DNA of 64,000 nt. Origin: Nocardioides sp. J54. Lineage in GTDB: Bacteria > Actinomycetota > Actinomycetes > Propionibacteriales > Nocardioidaceae. Shown here piece by piece: positions 16,998 to 25,609 of this stretch. The position numbers were made by a program, and so were the translations under genes. Under the pieces are notes generated by a model. That model saw nothing but the letters and a program-made list of their open reading frames with translations. It did not search any database and was not told the DNA's origin. Every line of letters starts with the position of its first letter. Position 1 is the stretch's first letter. The stretch is taken from contig NZ_JAER01000005.1 in assembly GCF_000519005.1 (NCBI RefSeq), positions 51,425-115,424 on the forward strand, written 5' to 3'.

Positions 16998-17732
16998 TCA
17001 GCAGCCGTAGCCGCCGTCGACGTCGAGCTTCTGGCCGGTGATGAAGCCCGCACGCGGGGAGGCGAGGAAGCAGACCGCCTCGGCGATGTCGGCGGCGGTG
17101 CCGAAGGTGCGCAGCGGGATGTTGCCGCGGGTGACCTCGAGGGCCCGCTCGTCCAGCTCGCCGCTGCTGATCAGCCGCTCGGCCATCCCGTCGGTCAGCA
17201 TGCCCGGGCCGACCGCGTTGACCCGCACGCCGAACCGCCCCTCCTCGGCGGCGAGGCCGCGCACGATCGCCTCGACCGCGGCCTTGGGCGCCGACGAGAG
17301 ACCGTCGCGGACGGGGAAGCGGGTGGTGGCAGCGGTCGTCACGGCCGTGAGGCTGCCGCGGGACTCGCGCAGGAACGGCAGGGCTGCATGGGCGACGGCG
17401 AAGAAGCCGGCGGTGTCGACGGCCAGCTGGGCAGCCATGTCGGCCGGCGGCACGCGGGAGAGGTGGACCATCGGCACGTGCGGCCCGGCGGCGTGCACGA
17501 CGGTGTGGAGGCCGCCCAGCTCGGCGGCGGCGTGCCCGACCACGCGCGGCACCTCCTCGGGCTGCGCCAGGTCGAGGCCGTACGACGCCACGCCGACGTC
17601 GACCGGCCGGGACCGGTGCGTCACCGCGACCCGGGCCCCGCGCTCCTCGAGCAGCTCGGCGATCGCACGGCCGAGACCGCCCGAACCGCCCACGACCAGG
17701 GCGCCGCCGTCGCGGCCAGCGAAGTCCTGCAC
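16998..17732 (-). CDS. SDR-family protein with an altered active site
   Basis: A 244-residue classical-length SDR. The cofactor loop GGSGGLGRAIA (15-25) and the AAG motif (81-83) are intact, and the end FITGQKLDVDGGYG is typical of the family. However the catalytic residues are changed: the tyrosine position of YxxxK is Ser146 (SSAPK, Lys150 kept), and the preceding serine position is Thr133. It may bind NAD(P)(H) without classical dehydrogenase chemistry, or be a reductase with an unusual mechanism. The GTG at 17732 has TAGGCT 6 nt upstream (leaderless). It lies between the molybdoenzyme and cysS. Confidence 0.85.
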   Translation of the reverse strand: MQDFAGRDGGALVVGGSGGLGRAIAELLEERGARVAVTHRSRPVDVGVASYGLDLAQPEEVPRVVGHAAAELGGLHTVVHAAGPHVPMVHLSRVPPADMAAQLAVDTAGFFAVAHAALPFLRESRGSLTAVTTAATTRFPVRDGLSSAPKAAVEAIVRGLAAEEGRFGVRVNAVGPGMLTDGMAERLISSGELDERALEVTRGNIPLRTFGTAADIAEAVCFLASPRAGFITGQKLDVDGGYGC

Positions 17733-17778
17733 GGGCGCAGCCTAGGGTCTGCCCGACGCGTCGTACGGGACGTCCGGG

Positions 17779-19323
17779 TCAGGCCTTCGCCGAGACGCTG
17801 ACGGTGTGCCAGCCGGTGGCGCCGTCGGGCAGCACGTCGGCGACGACCCCGGTCTGGGTGCTGCCGTCGTTGTCGACGGCGCGGACGCGGATCTGGTGGT
17901 CGCCCTCCTCGAGGCGCACGCTCGCTCGCCACTGCACCCAGGTGTCGACGTTCGGGGTGCTGGCCAGCTCGGCGTCTTCCCAGCCGCCGCCGTCGACCTG
18001 GACCTGGACCCGGGAGATGCCGGTGTGCTGCAGCCAGGCGCTGCCGGCACAGACGACCTCGCCGGCGGGGACCTCGGCGTTGTTGCGCGGCACGTCGATG
18101 CGGGAGGCGATCTTGACCGGCCCCTGCTCGGCCCAGCCCTTGTCGGTCCAGTAGGCGGTGATGTCGTCGAACGTCGTGACCTCGAGGTCGACGACCCACT
18201 TGGTCGCGGAGACGTAGCCGTAGAGGCCGGGGACGATCGTGCGCACCGGGAAGCCGTGCTCGATCGGCAGCGGCTCGCCGTTCATCGCGACCGCGAGCAT
18301 CGCGTTGCGCTCGTCCATCAGCGCGGACAGCGGGGTGCCGCAGGTCCAGCCGTCCTCGGAGGTCTGCAGCACCGCGTCGGCGCCCTTCTGCGGCCCGGCC
18401 TCGGCGAGCAGGGCGGCGAGGCGCACGCCGCTCCACCACGCGTTGCCGACCAGGTTGCCGCCGACCGGGTTCGACACGCAGTTGAGGGTGATCCAGTCCT
18501 GGGTGAGCTCGCGGTCGAGCAGGTCGCGGTAGGTCAGCGTGATCTCGCGCTCGACCATCCCGTGGATGCGCAGCTGCCAGTCGGCGGGCGCGATGGTCGG
18601 CTTGATGAAGGCCGTGTCGATCAGGTAGAAGTCCTCGTTCGGCGTCTGCCACGGCACGACGCCGTCGACGCCGACTCCCACACCGGCCGGCACGGCGGGC
18701 GCGGTGACGCCCTCGATGCGCAGCAGCCGCCGGCTCTCCTCGGCACGGCGACGGGCGTTGCCGGCGATCCGGCCGACGAGGCCCGCCGCAGCGGCGAGCG
18801 CCGCAGCACCGCCGATCGCGACGAAGAAGTGGCGACGGGTGTGCGCAGGCTCGGTGCCCGGGTCCTCGTCGCCCTCGTCCTCGACGACCTCCCAGCCGCG
18901 CAACCACTCCGCCAGCACCGCGAGCGTCACCACCCACACCAGCAGCCCGACGACGATCGGCACGAAGTCGATCGGGGAGGGGGTCGGCTTGGTCGCGACC
19001 GCCACCACCGCCACGACCGCGAGGGCGACGTACCCGGTCACCGCCAGCCACCAGCGGCGCCGGGCGAGGCGGCCGAGGAGCGCGAAGGCGACGGCGAGGA
19101 AGAACAGGATGCCGAGGACCAGGATCTTCTTGTCGTCGCGGTCGAAGGTGTTGATCGCCCACTTCACGACCGATCCCGGCGTGAGCGCCGTGATCCCCTC
19201 GGCGACCGCGACGACCGGCGCCTCCCGCACGTGCAGCAGTGCCGCGGCGGCGTAGCTCGTCGCCAGCCCCAGCAGGCCGGCCACCAGGCCGGACAGCGCC
19301 CACCAGGCGCGGGAGGTCCTCAC
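17779..19323 (-). CDS. Membrane-anchored molybdopterin-dependent oxidoreductase (sulfite oxidase fold)
   Basis: A 514-residue protein with four N-terminal transmembrane helices (about 7-29, 67-85, 92-110, 119-140). A fifth hydrophobic segment follows, preceded by TRRHFF (162-167), which resembles a twin-arginine signal. The external part is a sulfite-oxidase-type molybdopterin domain; Cys282 in [11 protein letters not shown] should coordinate molybdenum. A C-terminal Ig-like dimerisation domain follows ([20 protein letters not shown] onwards). No heme or partner gene is nearby. Similar proteins are common in actinobacteria; the substrate is unknown. The start is GTG at 19323; ispF begins 33 bp away on the other strand. 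Confidence 0.88.
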   Translation of the reverse strand: MRTSRAWWALSGLVAGLLGLATSYAAAALLHVREAPVVAVAEGITALTPGSVVKWAINTFDRDDKKILVLGILFFLAVAFALLGRLARRRWWLAVTGYVALAVVAVVAVATKPTPSPIDFVPIVVGLLVWVVTLAVLAEWLRGWEVVEDEGDEDPGTEPAHTRRHFFVAIGGAAALAAAAGLVGRIAGNARRRAEESRRLLRIEGVTAPAVPAGVGVGVDGVVPWQTPNEDFYLIDTAFIKPTIAPADWQLRIHGMVEREITLTYRDLLDRELTQDWITLNCVSNPVGGNLVGNAWWSGVRLAALLAEAGPQKGADAVLQTSEDGWTCGTPLSALMDERNAMLAVAMNGEPLPIEHGFPVRTIVPGLYGYVSATKWVVDLEVTTFDDITAYWTDKGWAEQGPVKIASRIDVPRNNAEVPAGEVVCAGSAWLQHTGISRVQVQVDGGGWEDAELASTPNVDTWVQWRASVRLEEGDHQIRVRAVDNDGSTQTGVVADVLPDGATGWHTVSVSAKA

Positions 19324-19355
19324 GACCTCGATTGTTCCTCAGGCATGATCGGGCC

Positions 19356-19847
19356 GTGAACACCACCGGGTTGCGCGTCGGCATCGGCTCCGACGTCCAC
19401 CGCCTCGTCCCCCGCGCCGCGGACGCCCCGCCCCTCGCCCTCGGCGGCCTGCAGTGGCCCGACGAGGACGTCGTGCTGGAGGGCCACTCCGACGCCGACG
19501 TCGCCGCCCACGCGGCCTGTGACGCCCTGCTCTCGGCAGCCGGGCTGGGCGACCTCGGCAGCAACTTCGGTACGGCGGAGCCGGAGTGGGCCGGCGCCAG
19601 CGGGGCCGCACTGCTGGGCGAGACCCGGCGCCGGGTCGAGGCCGCGGGCTTCCGGGTCGTCAACGTCGCCGTGCAGGTGATCGGCAACCGGCCCAAGGTG
19701 GGCCCGCGCCGGGCCGAGGCGGAGGCTGCGCTGTCGGGCGTCGTCGGCGCCCCGGTGTCACTGTCGGCCACCACCACCGACGGGCTCGGCCTGACCGGCC
19801 GCGGCGAGGGCGTCGCTGCCATCGCCACCGCGCTGCTGTCGTCCTGA
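19356..19847 (+). CDS. ispF: 2-C-methyl-D-erythritol 2,4-cyclodiphosphate synthase
   Basis: Fifth enzyme of the MEP isoprenoid pathway, 163 residues. Zinc ligands are Asp13 and His15 in GSDVHRL, and His52 in DVAAHA; GHSDAD (43-48) is the family signature; [22 protein letters not shown] is the conserved C-terminal nucleotide site. The GTG at 19356 is set by family length. It is separated from ispD (21500) by a hydrolase and a NirD-like gene, whereas the two are usually adjacent or fused. Confidence 0.96.
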   Translation: MNTTGLRVGIGSDVHRLVPRAADAPPLALGGLQWPDEDVVLEGHSDADVAAHAACDALLSAAGLGDLGSNFGTAEPEWAGASGAALLGETRRRVEAAGFRVVNVAVQVIGNRPKVGPRRAEAEAALSGVVGAPVSLSATTTDGLGLTGRGEGVAAIATALLSS

Positions 19848-19877
19848 GACGGGACCTGACCGACAAATCTGTTTCCT

Positions 19878-19929
19878 GACCGACGAAACTTCGTCGGTCC
19901 AGCGACAGTTTCGCCGGTCGACCGGCGAA
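19878..19929. repeat. Double palindrome, family B (copy 2, reversed order)
   Basis: GACCGACGA-AACT-TCGTCGGTC (19878-19899) is followed by TTCGCCGGTCGACCGGCGAA (19910-19929). The second 20-bp palindrome is identical to 3084-3103, and the first is a shorter, looped version of the 40-bp palindrome at 3105-3144. It lies just downstream of ispF in the 221-bp gap before the hydrolase, where it may also act as a terminator. Confidence 0.88.
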
Positions 19930-20068
19930 TTCATCCCCTCCCGCTCCCCGCGACCCGCCCAAGGTGCGACACGCTGTCGCGGACGGCTCCGGGCGTGGCA
20001 GGGTGGGCGGCGGACCGGACCCGGCCCCTCCGGCGAGGGGTCGGCCACGACGCCGAGGAGGACCCTTC

Positions 20069-21010
20069 GTGCCCCAGCGTGAGGTGATCACCGAGGACAG
20101 GCTGCGCATCCACGTCACCGTGCGCGGCCGCGACGACGCGCCGGTGAACGTGCTGCTCTCGCACTGCTGGACCGCGGAGGAGTCCGACTGGCACTACCAG
20201 GTCACCGACCTGCTGGACCGCTACGGACCCGACATCCGGCTGATCACGTGGGACCACCGCGGCCACGGGCGCTCCGACCGGGCTCCCGAGCCGGCGTGCA
20301 CGATCCCGCACCTGGCTCGCGACCTGGGCCTGGTCGTCGACACCTGGGCCACGGACGGGCCGCTGGTGCTCGCCGGCCACTCCGTGGGCGGGATGACGCT
20401 CACCGCGATCCCCGAGGAACGCCCGGACCTGGTGCCCCGCATCGCCGGCGCCCTGTTCGTCAGCACCAGCTGCGGCGACCTGAGCAAGGTCACCCTCGGC
20501 CTGCCGGCCGCGACCGGCCCGGTGCTGCGGGACCGGCTGCCGTTCCTGCTGGCCAACCGCTCGCGGATACTCAGCCGCAGCCGGCGCGAGCGGTTCCCGG
20601 TCATCGAGCGCCAGATCGCCAAGCGCTTCCTCTTCGGTCGCCCGGCCCGTCCGCGCGACGTCGGGCTGGTGGTGGACCAGCTGATCCACGCCTGGCCCGA
20701 GACGATGTCCGGCTTCTTCCGCGACATGATGGCCCACGACCGCGTGGGCAACCTGTCGGCGTTCGACGACGTGCCGACCACCGTGCTCGTCGGAAGTCGC
20801 GACCTGCTCACCCCGCCGGAGCACGCCGCGAAGATCGCCGAGGGCATCCGCGGGGCGCGCCTGCTGGTCGCGCCCGACGCCGGGCACTACCTGCCGTTCG
20901 AGCGGCGCGAGCTGGTCACCGACGAGCTCGTTGCGCTCGTCGACCGGGCGCTGGCGGATGCCGGGACCGAGCAGGATCCCCGGACTGGCCGGCACCGGGC
21001 CGAGGCCTGA
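20069..21010 (+). CDS. Alpha/beta-hydrolase
   Basis: A 313-residue cytosolic alpha/beta-fold hydrolase. Motifs are the oxyanion strand LLSHCWTAEESDW (30-41), DHRGHGRSDR (62-71), the nucleophile elbow GHSVGG (Ser105), and the C-terminal histidine in DAGHYLPFE. The acid is likely the Asp in VGSRDLLTPP. Substrate not predictable; a lid helix region (about 150-200) suggests a lipid-like or bulky ester. The GTG at 20069 has GAGGAGG 7 nt upstream; the open frame further upstream crosses repeats and has no homology. Confidence 0.87.
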   Translation: MPQREVITEDRLRIHVTVRGRDDAPVNVLLSHCWTAEESDWHYQVTDLLDRYGPDIRLITWDHRGHGRSDRAPEPACTIPHLARDLGLVVDTWATDGPLVLAGHSVGGMTLTAIPEERPDLVPRIAGALFVSTSCGDLSKVTLGLPAATGPVLRDRLPFLLANRSRILSRSRRERFPVIERQIAKRFLFGRPARPRDVGLVVDQLIHAWPETMSGFFRDMMAHDRVGNLSAFDDVPTTVLVGSRDLLTPPEHAAKIAEGIRGARLLVAPDAGHYLPFERRELVTDELVALVDRALADAGTEQDPRTGRHRAEA

Positions 21011-21030
21011 CCGACGGCCGCCGGACGGGA

Positions 21031-21396
21031 TCAGGCGGCGGTGACCTTCCGGCCGCCGACCAGCACGACACCCTCGACCACCTTGACGTCGTACGCCGGC
21101 ACGGCGACGTGGTGGTCGTCGAGGCACTGCCCGGTGCGCAGGTCGAAGGCGTGCCGGTGCGCGACCGAGGCGACGAACGGGGTGTCGCCGCGCCGACCGA
21201 CGATCCCGCGGGAGATACCGCCGTGGGAGTGCCGGGCGAAGGGGTCGTGGTTGCCCAGGGCGTAGACCGCGTCGTCGGCGGTGCGGAAGATCGCGATCGC
21301 CTGGCCGTGCACGAGCGCTGTCACGCCCCGGTCGACCTCGAGCTCGGCCATGCGGCACACCGGCTGCCACTCCTCCGCCGCTGGGTGACCCGTCAT
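21031..21396 (-). CDS. NirD-like Rieske-fold protein (nitrite reductase small-subunit family)
   Basis: A 121-residue protein of the NirD family: EWQPVCRMAEL at the start, HGQAIAIFRT, GNHDPFARHSHGGISRGIVG, and FDLRTGQCLDD. NirD proteins have a Rieske beta fold but lack the Cys/His cluster ligands, as here, where the usual CxH pairs are absent. It is normally a small partner of siroheme nitrite reductase NirB, but no nirB is within the window. It may therefore be a stray subunit, a partner encoded elsewhere, or repurposed. The ATG at 21396 has TACGTT 6 nt upstream (leaderless). Confidence 0.82.
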   Translation of the reverse strand: MTGHPAAEEWQPVCRMAELEVDRGVTALVHGQAIAIFRTADDAVYALGNHDPFARHSHGGISRGIVGRRGDTPFVASVAHRHAFDLRTGQCLDDHHVAVPAYDVKVVEGVVLVGGRKVTAA

Positions 21397-21499
21397 GCAG
21401 CGAACGTAGGGTCCGTTCGTTCTCAGCGGCGTTTCGCCGTGTAACGAGCATGAAAACGCTTGCTCTCGCCCCGCCGCCGGCGCTCGCTAGGCTCGCCCC

Positions 21500-22210
21500 G
21501 TGCCGAGTCCCACCGCCGCCGTCGTCGTGCTCGCTGCAGGCAGCGGGACCCGGGTCGGCGCCCAGGTCAACAAGGTCCTCCTCCCCCTGCACGGGGTGCC
21601 GCTGCTCGGGTGGTCGGTGCGCACCGCGCTCGAGGTGCCCGGCGTCGACCCCGTCGTGGTCGTGTGCCGCCCGGGCGAGCGCGGGCAGGTCGGCGCCGCG
21701 CTGCAGCCGCTGGTCGGCGAGCGTGAGGTGCTGCTGATCGACGGCGGCGCGACCCGGCAGGCCTCCGAGCAGGCGGCGCTCGACCTGCTCGCGCCCCGCG
21801 TCGCCGACGGCAGCGTCGACGTGGTCGCGATCCACGACGGTGCACGCCCACTGGCCGGCGTCGATCTCTTTGAGGAGACCATCGCCGCGGCCCGCGAGCA
21901 CGGCGGCGCGGTGCCCGCCTTCGACCTGCCCGGCCTGCTCCCCCGCTCCGCGAGCGAGGTGCCCGCGCCGGGTGGTCCCGGCACCCGGCTGGCCGGGGTG
22001 CAGACCCCGCAGGCGTTCCGGGCGGCACCGCTGCTGGTCGCGTACGCCGCGGCCGCGGAGGCCGGTTTCGACGGCACCGACACCGCGGCCGCGTTCGCGG
22101 AGTTCGCAGCGGGTGGCGACCTGTCGATCCACGCCGTGCCGTCGAGCGCGCGCAACCTCAAGGTCACCTGGGCCGAGGACCTGCGGGTCGCCGAGCGGCT
22201 GCTCGGCTAG
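21500..22210 (+). CDS. ispD: 2-C-methyl-D-erythritol 4-phosphate cytidylyltransferase
   Basis: Third MEP-pathway enzyme, forming CDP-methylerythritol; 236 residues. The N-terminal CTP site is [17 protein letters not shown] (9-25), with Asn where most family members have Pro before the catalytic Lys25. IHDGARPL and GVQTPQAFR are conserved, and [13 protein letters not shown] near the end is the substrate-binding loop. The GTG at 21500 is 6 nt after TAGGCT, giving a leaderless message. It converges with its degenerate paralogue at 22240. Confidence 0.95.
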   Translation: MPSPTAAVVVLAAGSGTRVGAQVNKVLLPLHGVPLLGWSVRTALEVPGVDPVVVVCRPGERGQVGAALQPLVGEREVLLIDGGATRQASEQAALDLLAPRVADGSVDVVAIHDGARPLAGVDLFEETIAAAREHGGAVPAFDLPGLLPRSASEVPAPGGPGTRLAGVQTPQAFRAAPLLVAYAAAAEAGFDGTDTAAAFAEFAAGGDLSIHAVPSSARNLKVTWAEDLRVAERLLG

Positions 22211-22239
22211 CCTCGACCACCCGCCTGCGGGCGCCGGGG

Positions 22240-22848
22240 TCAGCGGGGGTCGGTCAGCGCCTCGAGCACGGCGATGTCGTCGGGCGACCCCACCCGGCGC
22301 GCCTCGGCAGGCGCGTCCACGAGGGCGACCCGGTCGTCGCCGTACCGCTCGCGCAGCGCGGCGACGAGCTCGACGAAGTCCGTGGACGGCAGGCTGCCGC
22401 CGTCGCCGAAGAGGTCGCGCACGACCGAGGGCGGCAGGACCACCGGGGAGCAGACCGCGACCAGACCGTCCCGGTCGACGGTGGCCCCGACCGTCGCGGC
22501 CCCGGCGGCACCGGTGACCTCCTTGACGGTGTCGGTCACCGGGCGGACCCCGACGACCACGACGTCGTCGACGGCAGCACGGTCGGCGCAGGAGGCGATG
22601 AAGGGCGGCGGAGTGGCCGGGCAGAGCGGGTCGTGCAGCACGAGCGCCTCGCCGCGCTCGGCCACGACGGAGAGCGCGACGGTGAGGTCGACCAGGTCGA
22701 CCCCGGCCTCGCCGGCCGCCCAGGCGGCGGCCGCGACGAGGGACTCGCCGTGGATCAGGTGGAAGGGCAGGGCACCACGGCCCTCCTCGACCACGATCCC
22801 GGAGACCGGGGCGGAAATGTCGACGGCGTCATACGGGTGCGGGTTCAT
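22240..22848 (-). CDS. IspD-like paralogue lacking the nucleotide-binding N-terminus
   Basis: A 202-residue protein whose segments line up in order with IspD. VLHDPLCPATPPPFI resembles HDxARPL; GVRPVTDTVKEV resembles the VPVxDTIK loop; GLVAVCSPVVLPPSVVRDLF resembles the VQTPQxFR segment; and VALVDAPAEARRVGSPDDIAVLEAL resembles the NIKVTxPEDLxxAE end. The AAGxGxRxG CTP-binding loop, the catalytic Lys and the ARP arginine are missing. It is therefore probably not a cytidylyltransferase and may be regulatory or a pseudo-enzyme. It is transcribed toward ispD and lies just downstream of carD on the same strand. Its start codon sits at the tip of a long hairpin. Confidence 0.75.
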   Translation of the reverse strand: MNPHPYDAVDISAPVSGIVVEEGRGALPFHLIHGESLVAAAAWAAGEAGVDLVDLTVALSVVAERGEALVLHDPLCPATPPPFIASCADRAAVDDVVVVGVRPVTDTVKEVTGAAGAATVGATVDRDGLVAVCSPVVLPPSVVRDLFGDGGSLPSTDFVELVAALRERYGDDRVALVDAPAEARRVGSPDDIAVLEALTDPR

Positions 22849-22872
22849 CGGAACCCACCGTATGACGCCGTC
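22822..22872 (-). promoter_or_regulatory. Start-codon hairpin of the IspD-like gene
   Basis: A perfect 15-bp inverted repeat (22822-22836 with 22858-22872; outer sequence GACGGCGTCATACGG) encloses a second 6-bp stem GGGTTC/GAACCC (22841-22856). The 4-nt apical loop and the stem base contain the ATG at 22848. The mRNA leader pairs with codons 2 to 9. It could occlude initiation or be a protein-binding operator. Confidence 0.7.
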
Positions 22873-22907
22873 GCAGCTGTGACGCTGTCAGGAGGTGGAG
22901 CGGAGCC

Positions 22908-23393
22908 TCAGCTCGCCAGCACCTCGTCGAGGATGGTCTCGGCCTTGTCCTCGTTGGTGTTCTCGCACAGGGCGAGCTCGGAGACCAGGATCTGGCGAGC
23001 CTTGGCGAGCATCCGCTTCTCGCCGGCCGACAGCCCGCGGTCGCGCTCGCGGCGCCACAGGTCGCGCACGACCTCGGCCACCTTCATGACGTCGCCACTG
23101 TGGAGCTTCTCGAGGTTCGCCTTGTAGCGCCTCGACCAGTTGGTCGGCTCCTCGACGTGCTCCGCACGGAGCACCCCGAAGACCCTGTCCAGCCCGTCCT
23201 TGTCCACGACATCCCGAACACCCACGAGATCGAGGTTGTCGGCCGGCACACGGACCACGAGGTCCTGCTGGGCGACAATCCGAAGCACGAGGTACTGCCG
23301 TTCCTGGCCCTTGATCGTCCGCATCTCGATGTTCTCGATGACCGCGGCCCCGTGATTGGGGTAGACGACCGTTTCGCCGACGGTGAAAGTCAT
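22908..23393 (-). CDS. carD: CarD-family RNA polymerase-binding regulator
   Basis: A 161-residue essential-type transcription factor that binds the RNA polymerase beta lobe and stabilises open promoter complexes, notably at rRNA promoters. The N-terminal Tudor-like RNAP-interaction domain covers 1-60 ([20 protein letters not shown]). The C-terminal helical domain has the conserved basic/Trp patch ([35 protein letters not shown]). Length and sequence match mycobacterial CarD closely. The ATG at 23393 has GGAAGGGG about 11 nt upstream and a TAGGAT -10 box behind it, so it is not leaderless. The neighbourhood with ispD, ispF, cysS and rlmB is conserved. Confidence 0.96.
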   Translation of the reverse strand: MTFTVGETVVYPNHGAAVIENIEMRTIKGQERQYLVLRIVAQQDLVVRVPADNLDLVGVRDVVDKDGLDRVFGVLRAEHVEEPTNWSRRYKANLEKLHSGDVMKVAEVVRDLWRRERDRGLSAGEKRMLAKARQILVSELALCENTNEDKAETILDEVLAS

Positions 23394-23421
23394 ATGAGCA
23401 AAACCCCTTCCTAGGGCACCT

Positions 23422-23427
23422 ATCCTA
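23422..23427 (-). promoter_or_regulatory. carD -10 box
   Basis: TAGGAT on the minus strand, 28 bp before the carD start codon, in a locally AT-richer stretch. A clear -35 is not visible. Confidence 0.5.
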
Positions 23428-23679
23428 CCACGTCCCGACGGCTCACCAGAAAGCGTTTGCGCAGGTCAGCGGGGCAATCGGGGTGGTGACGGTGGCTTGA
23501 CAACAGGGGTCAGGTGTGTTTCCCGCGCGCGGTCGGACCTGTGGGCCACGTCACCCGGAGGGGGCGGAGCCTGCCCCCGGCTCCCCCGGCCGCCATACCC
23601 GTGTGGGATCCGGGCGCCGGGCACGCCCGATCGGCGGGCCCGCACCGTCGGACAGGGCGCGTGGTCAATACTGGCCGCC

Positions 23680-24816
23680 ATGGCACGGATGCAGCGCTGG
23701 CGGCGCAGTCGCCCTGCCGGGGAGGGAACCGGCTCGGAGGAGCAGGTCGAGGAGACCCCGGACGAGCAGCTCGACCACCCCGGCGGCCTCGGCGACCTCG
23801 GCGACCTCGCGGAGACCGCGCAGACCGGCGAGGCCGGGGAGGCCGGTGCGAGTGCCGACGTCCTCGTCGAGGCGCCGACCGAGGACGCTGCCGACGAGGA
23901 CCTCGCCGAGGCGGCCGAGCCCGTCGAGCCGGCCGAGGACCTCTCCCCGGGCACGGACGAGGACGACCCCGAGCTCGCGGCCGAGGTCGACGCCGAGCTG
24001 TCCGACGAGGACGCCGACCTCCAGGGCCTCGAGGGCGACGTGCTGGACGAGGAGGCCGGGACCGGGGAGACGGACGCACTGCCGCCGCTGCCGAGCGCCA
24101 GCGAGGGCGGCCTCGGCAACCTGCTCGCCGTCCAGCTCCTCCAGGCCGCCCACGCCAAGCAGGCCATCACGACCGCACTGGTCATGGGCCTGGCCGCTGC
24201 CGTCGCCGGCCGCCCGGCGCGCGAGACCGCCGTCGTGCTGCTCACCGTGCTCGTCGGCCAGACGATCCTCGGCTGGCACAACGACATCGTCGACCGGCAG
24301 CGCGACCAGGCGCACGGCCTGACCGGCAAGCCGGTCGCCATGGGCCGGCTCTCGACCGACACCCTCTGGTACAGCCTGTTCGTCGCCGCGCTGCTGCTGG
24401 TGCCGCTGGCGATCACCACCGGCATCAAGGCCGGCTGCCTCTACCTCGCATCAGTCGCCGTCGGCCTGCTGGGCAACGTCATCCTGCGCACCGGCTTCTT
24501 CTCGTGGTGGTCGTGGGCGGTGTCCTTCGCACTGCTGCCCGCCTACCTGTCGTACGGCGGCTGGGGCGGCCAGGCCGAGGGCAGCCCGCCCGAGCCGGTC
24601 ATCGTCGCGCTCGCCGCCCTGCTGGGCATCGGCGTGCACTTCATGCGGGCCGTGTGGGGCCTGGTCGCCGACCACGAGGACGGCTGGACCTACCTCCCGC
24701 TCAAGCTCGGGCTGAAGCTCGGCGCGACGCGACTGCTGGCGCTCTCGACGGTCTACACGGTCGTCGTCGTGATCCTGATCGTGGTGATGGGCGCCAAGGT
24801 CGGGCTCAGCCAGTAG
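23680..24816 (+). CDS. UbiA-family prenyltransferase with an acidic N-terminal extension
   Basis: A 378-residue protein in two parts. Residues 1 to about 130 are strongly acidic (Glu/Asp/Ala-rich, low complexity), presumably disordered and cytoplasmic. Residues 140-378 form a UbiA-type membrane domain with about eight helices. The first Asp-rich motif is HNDIVDRQRDQAHGLTGKPVAMG (NDxxDxxxD). The second, in the form DHEDGWTYLPL, is weaker than the usual DxxxD. Relatives prenylate quinone rings or sugars; the acceptor is unknown. It faces carD across a 286-bp gap that contains a TTGACA (23497) but no convincing -10 partner. The ATG at 23680 has no good Shine-Dalgarno. Confidence 0.8.
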   Translation: MARMQRWRRSRPAGEGTGSEEQVEETPDEQLDHPGGLGDLGDLAETAQTGEAGEAGASADVLVEAPTEDAADEDLAEAAEPVEPAEDLSPGTDEDDPELAAEVDAELSDEDADLQGLEGDVLDEEAGTGETDALPPLPSASEGGLGNLLAVQLLQAAHAKQAITTALVMGLAAAVAGRPARETAVVLLTVLVGQTILGWHNDIVDRQRDQAHGLTGKPVAMGRLSTDTLWYSLFVAALLLVPLAITTGIKAGCLYLASVAVGLLGNVILRTGFFSWWSWAVSFALLPAYLSYGGWGGQAEGSPPEPVIVALAALLGIGVHFMRAVWGLVADHEDGWTYLPLKLGLKLGATRLLALSTVYTVVVVILIVVMGAKVGLSQ

Positions 24817-24970
24817 CCCGGGCGCAGCCCAGAACCGGAGGCTGGGCGGAGGTCCGCCACCCGGGAACGCTAGAGTGTGGCCGCTCCCGCGGTGCGTCCG
24901 CGGGCGCGCCCACCCGGTTCCACCGGCCGCCCGGCGGCCGACCACGACAGACCAGCGGAGGCCTGCCGAC

Positions 24971-25609
24971 ATGCCCCACCTGCGCCCGACTGCGATCGCC
25001 GGACTGCTGCTGGCCCTCGTGCCCGCGGCCGCGACGCTCACGTCCTGCGGCTTCGACTACCCCACCGACCGGGTGAACACCATCGGCGCCGGCGACAACG
25101 ACCGCGACCAGTCCGTCGACGCGCTCGGCATCCGGGTGCTCGCGACCGCGAAGGGCGAGGGCCGCCTCATCGGCTCGCTGGCCAACAACCTCGAGGACGC
25201 CGCGACCCTCGACAGCGTCGCCTCCCCCGAGGGCCAGGCCCAGGCCGCGTCCTTCGAGAAGGTCGAGGTGCCGGGCCGCGGCACGGTCAACCTGGCGAAC
25301 ATCGACGCGATCGAGCTGACCGGTGACTTCACCGCCGGCGACGTCCTCCCGCTCGAGCTCACCTTCAGCACCGGCGAGACCGCCAGCGTCGACGCCCCCG
25401 TGGTGAAGGCCTGCTACCAGTACACGCAGGTCCCGACCCCGACCCCGAGCACCACCACCGAGGAGGAGCCGGCCGCGGACGAGTCCCCCGCCGGTGAGGC
25501 CGCCGAGGCCGCCGCCGACGAGGAGGGCCACGACGAGGGCCACGGTGACGGCGAGGACGCCACCTTCAACTGCGCCGAGGACGCCCCCTCGCCGGAGGGC
25601 GGCCACTGA
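24971..25609 (+). CDS. LpqE-like lipoprotein
   Basis: A 212-residue exported lipoprotein. The signal peptide ends in the lipobox LTSC (Cys26). The following domain (residues 50-150) has the pattern ALGIRVLAT...[10 protein letters not shown]...[11 protein letters not shown] seen in mycobacterial LpqE, a protein of unknown function encoded next to carD. That shared context supports the assignment. The C-terminal 60 residues are acidic, Pro/Thr/Glu/His-rich (for example [13 protein letters not shown]) and could bind metal. The ATG at 24971 has GGAGG 9 nt upstream. Its stop overlaps the gpmA start (ATGA). Confidence 0.75.
   Translation: MPHLRPTAIAGLLLALVPAAATLTSCGFDYPTDRVNTIGAGDNDRDQSVDALGIRVLATAKGEGRLIGSLANNLEDAATLDSVASPEGQAQAASFEKVEVPGRGTVNLANIDAIELTGDFTAGDVLPLELTFSTGETASVDAPVVKACYQYTQVPTPTPSTTTEEEPAADESPAGEAAEAAADEEGHDEGHGDGEDATFNCAEDAPSPEGGH

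Noticed and set aside
15261..17801. 846-codon plus-strand frame opposite cysS and rlmB
   Set aside because: Antisense to two recognised housekeeping genes, with repetitive Val/Gly/Arg/Asp composition.
20069..21010. Alpha/beta-hydrolase as part of the isoprenoid operon
   Set aside because: It has its own ribosome-binding site after a repeat and terminator-like palindromes, and nothing in it suggests an MEP-pathway role.
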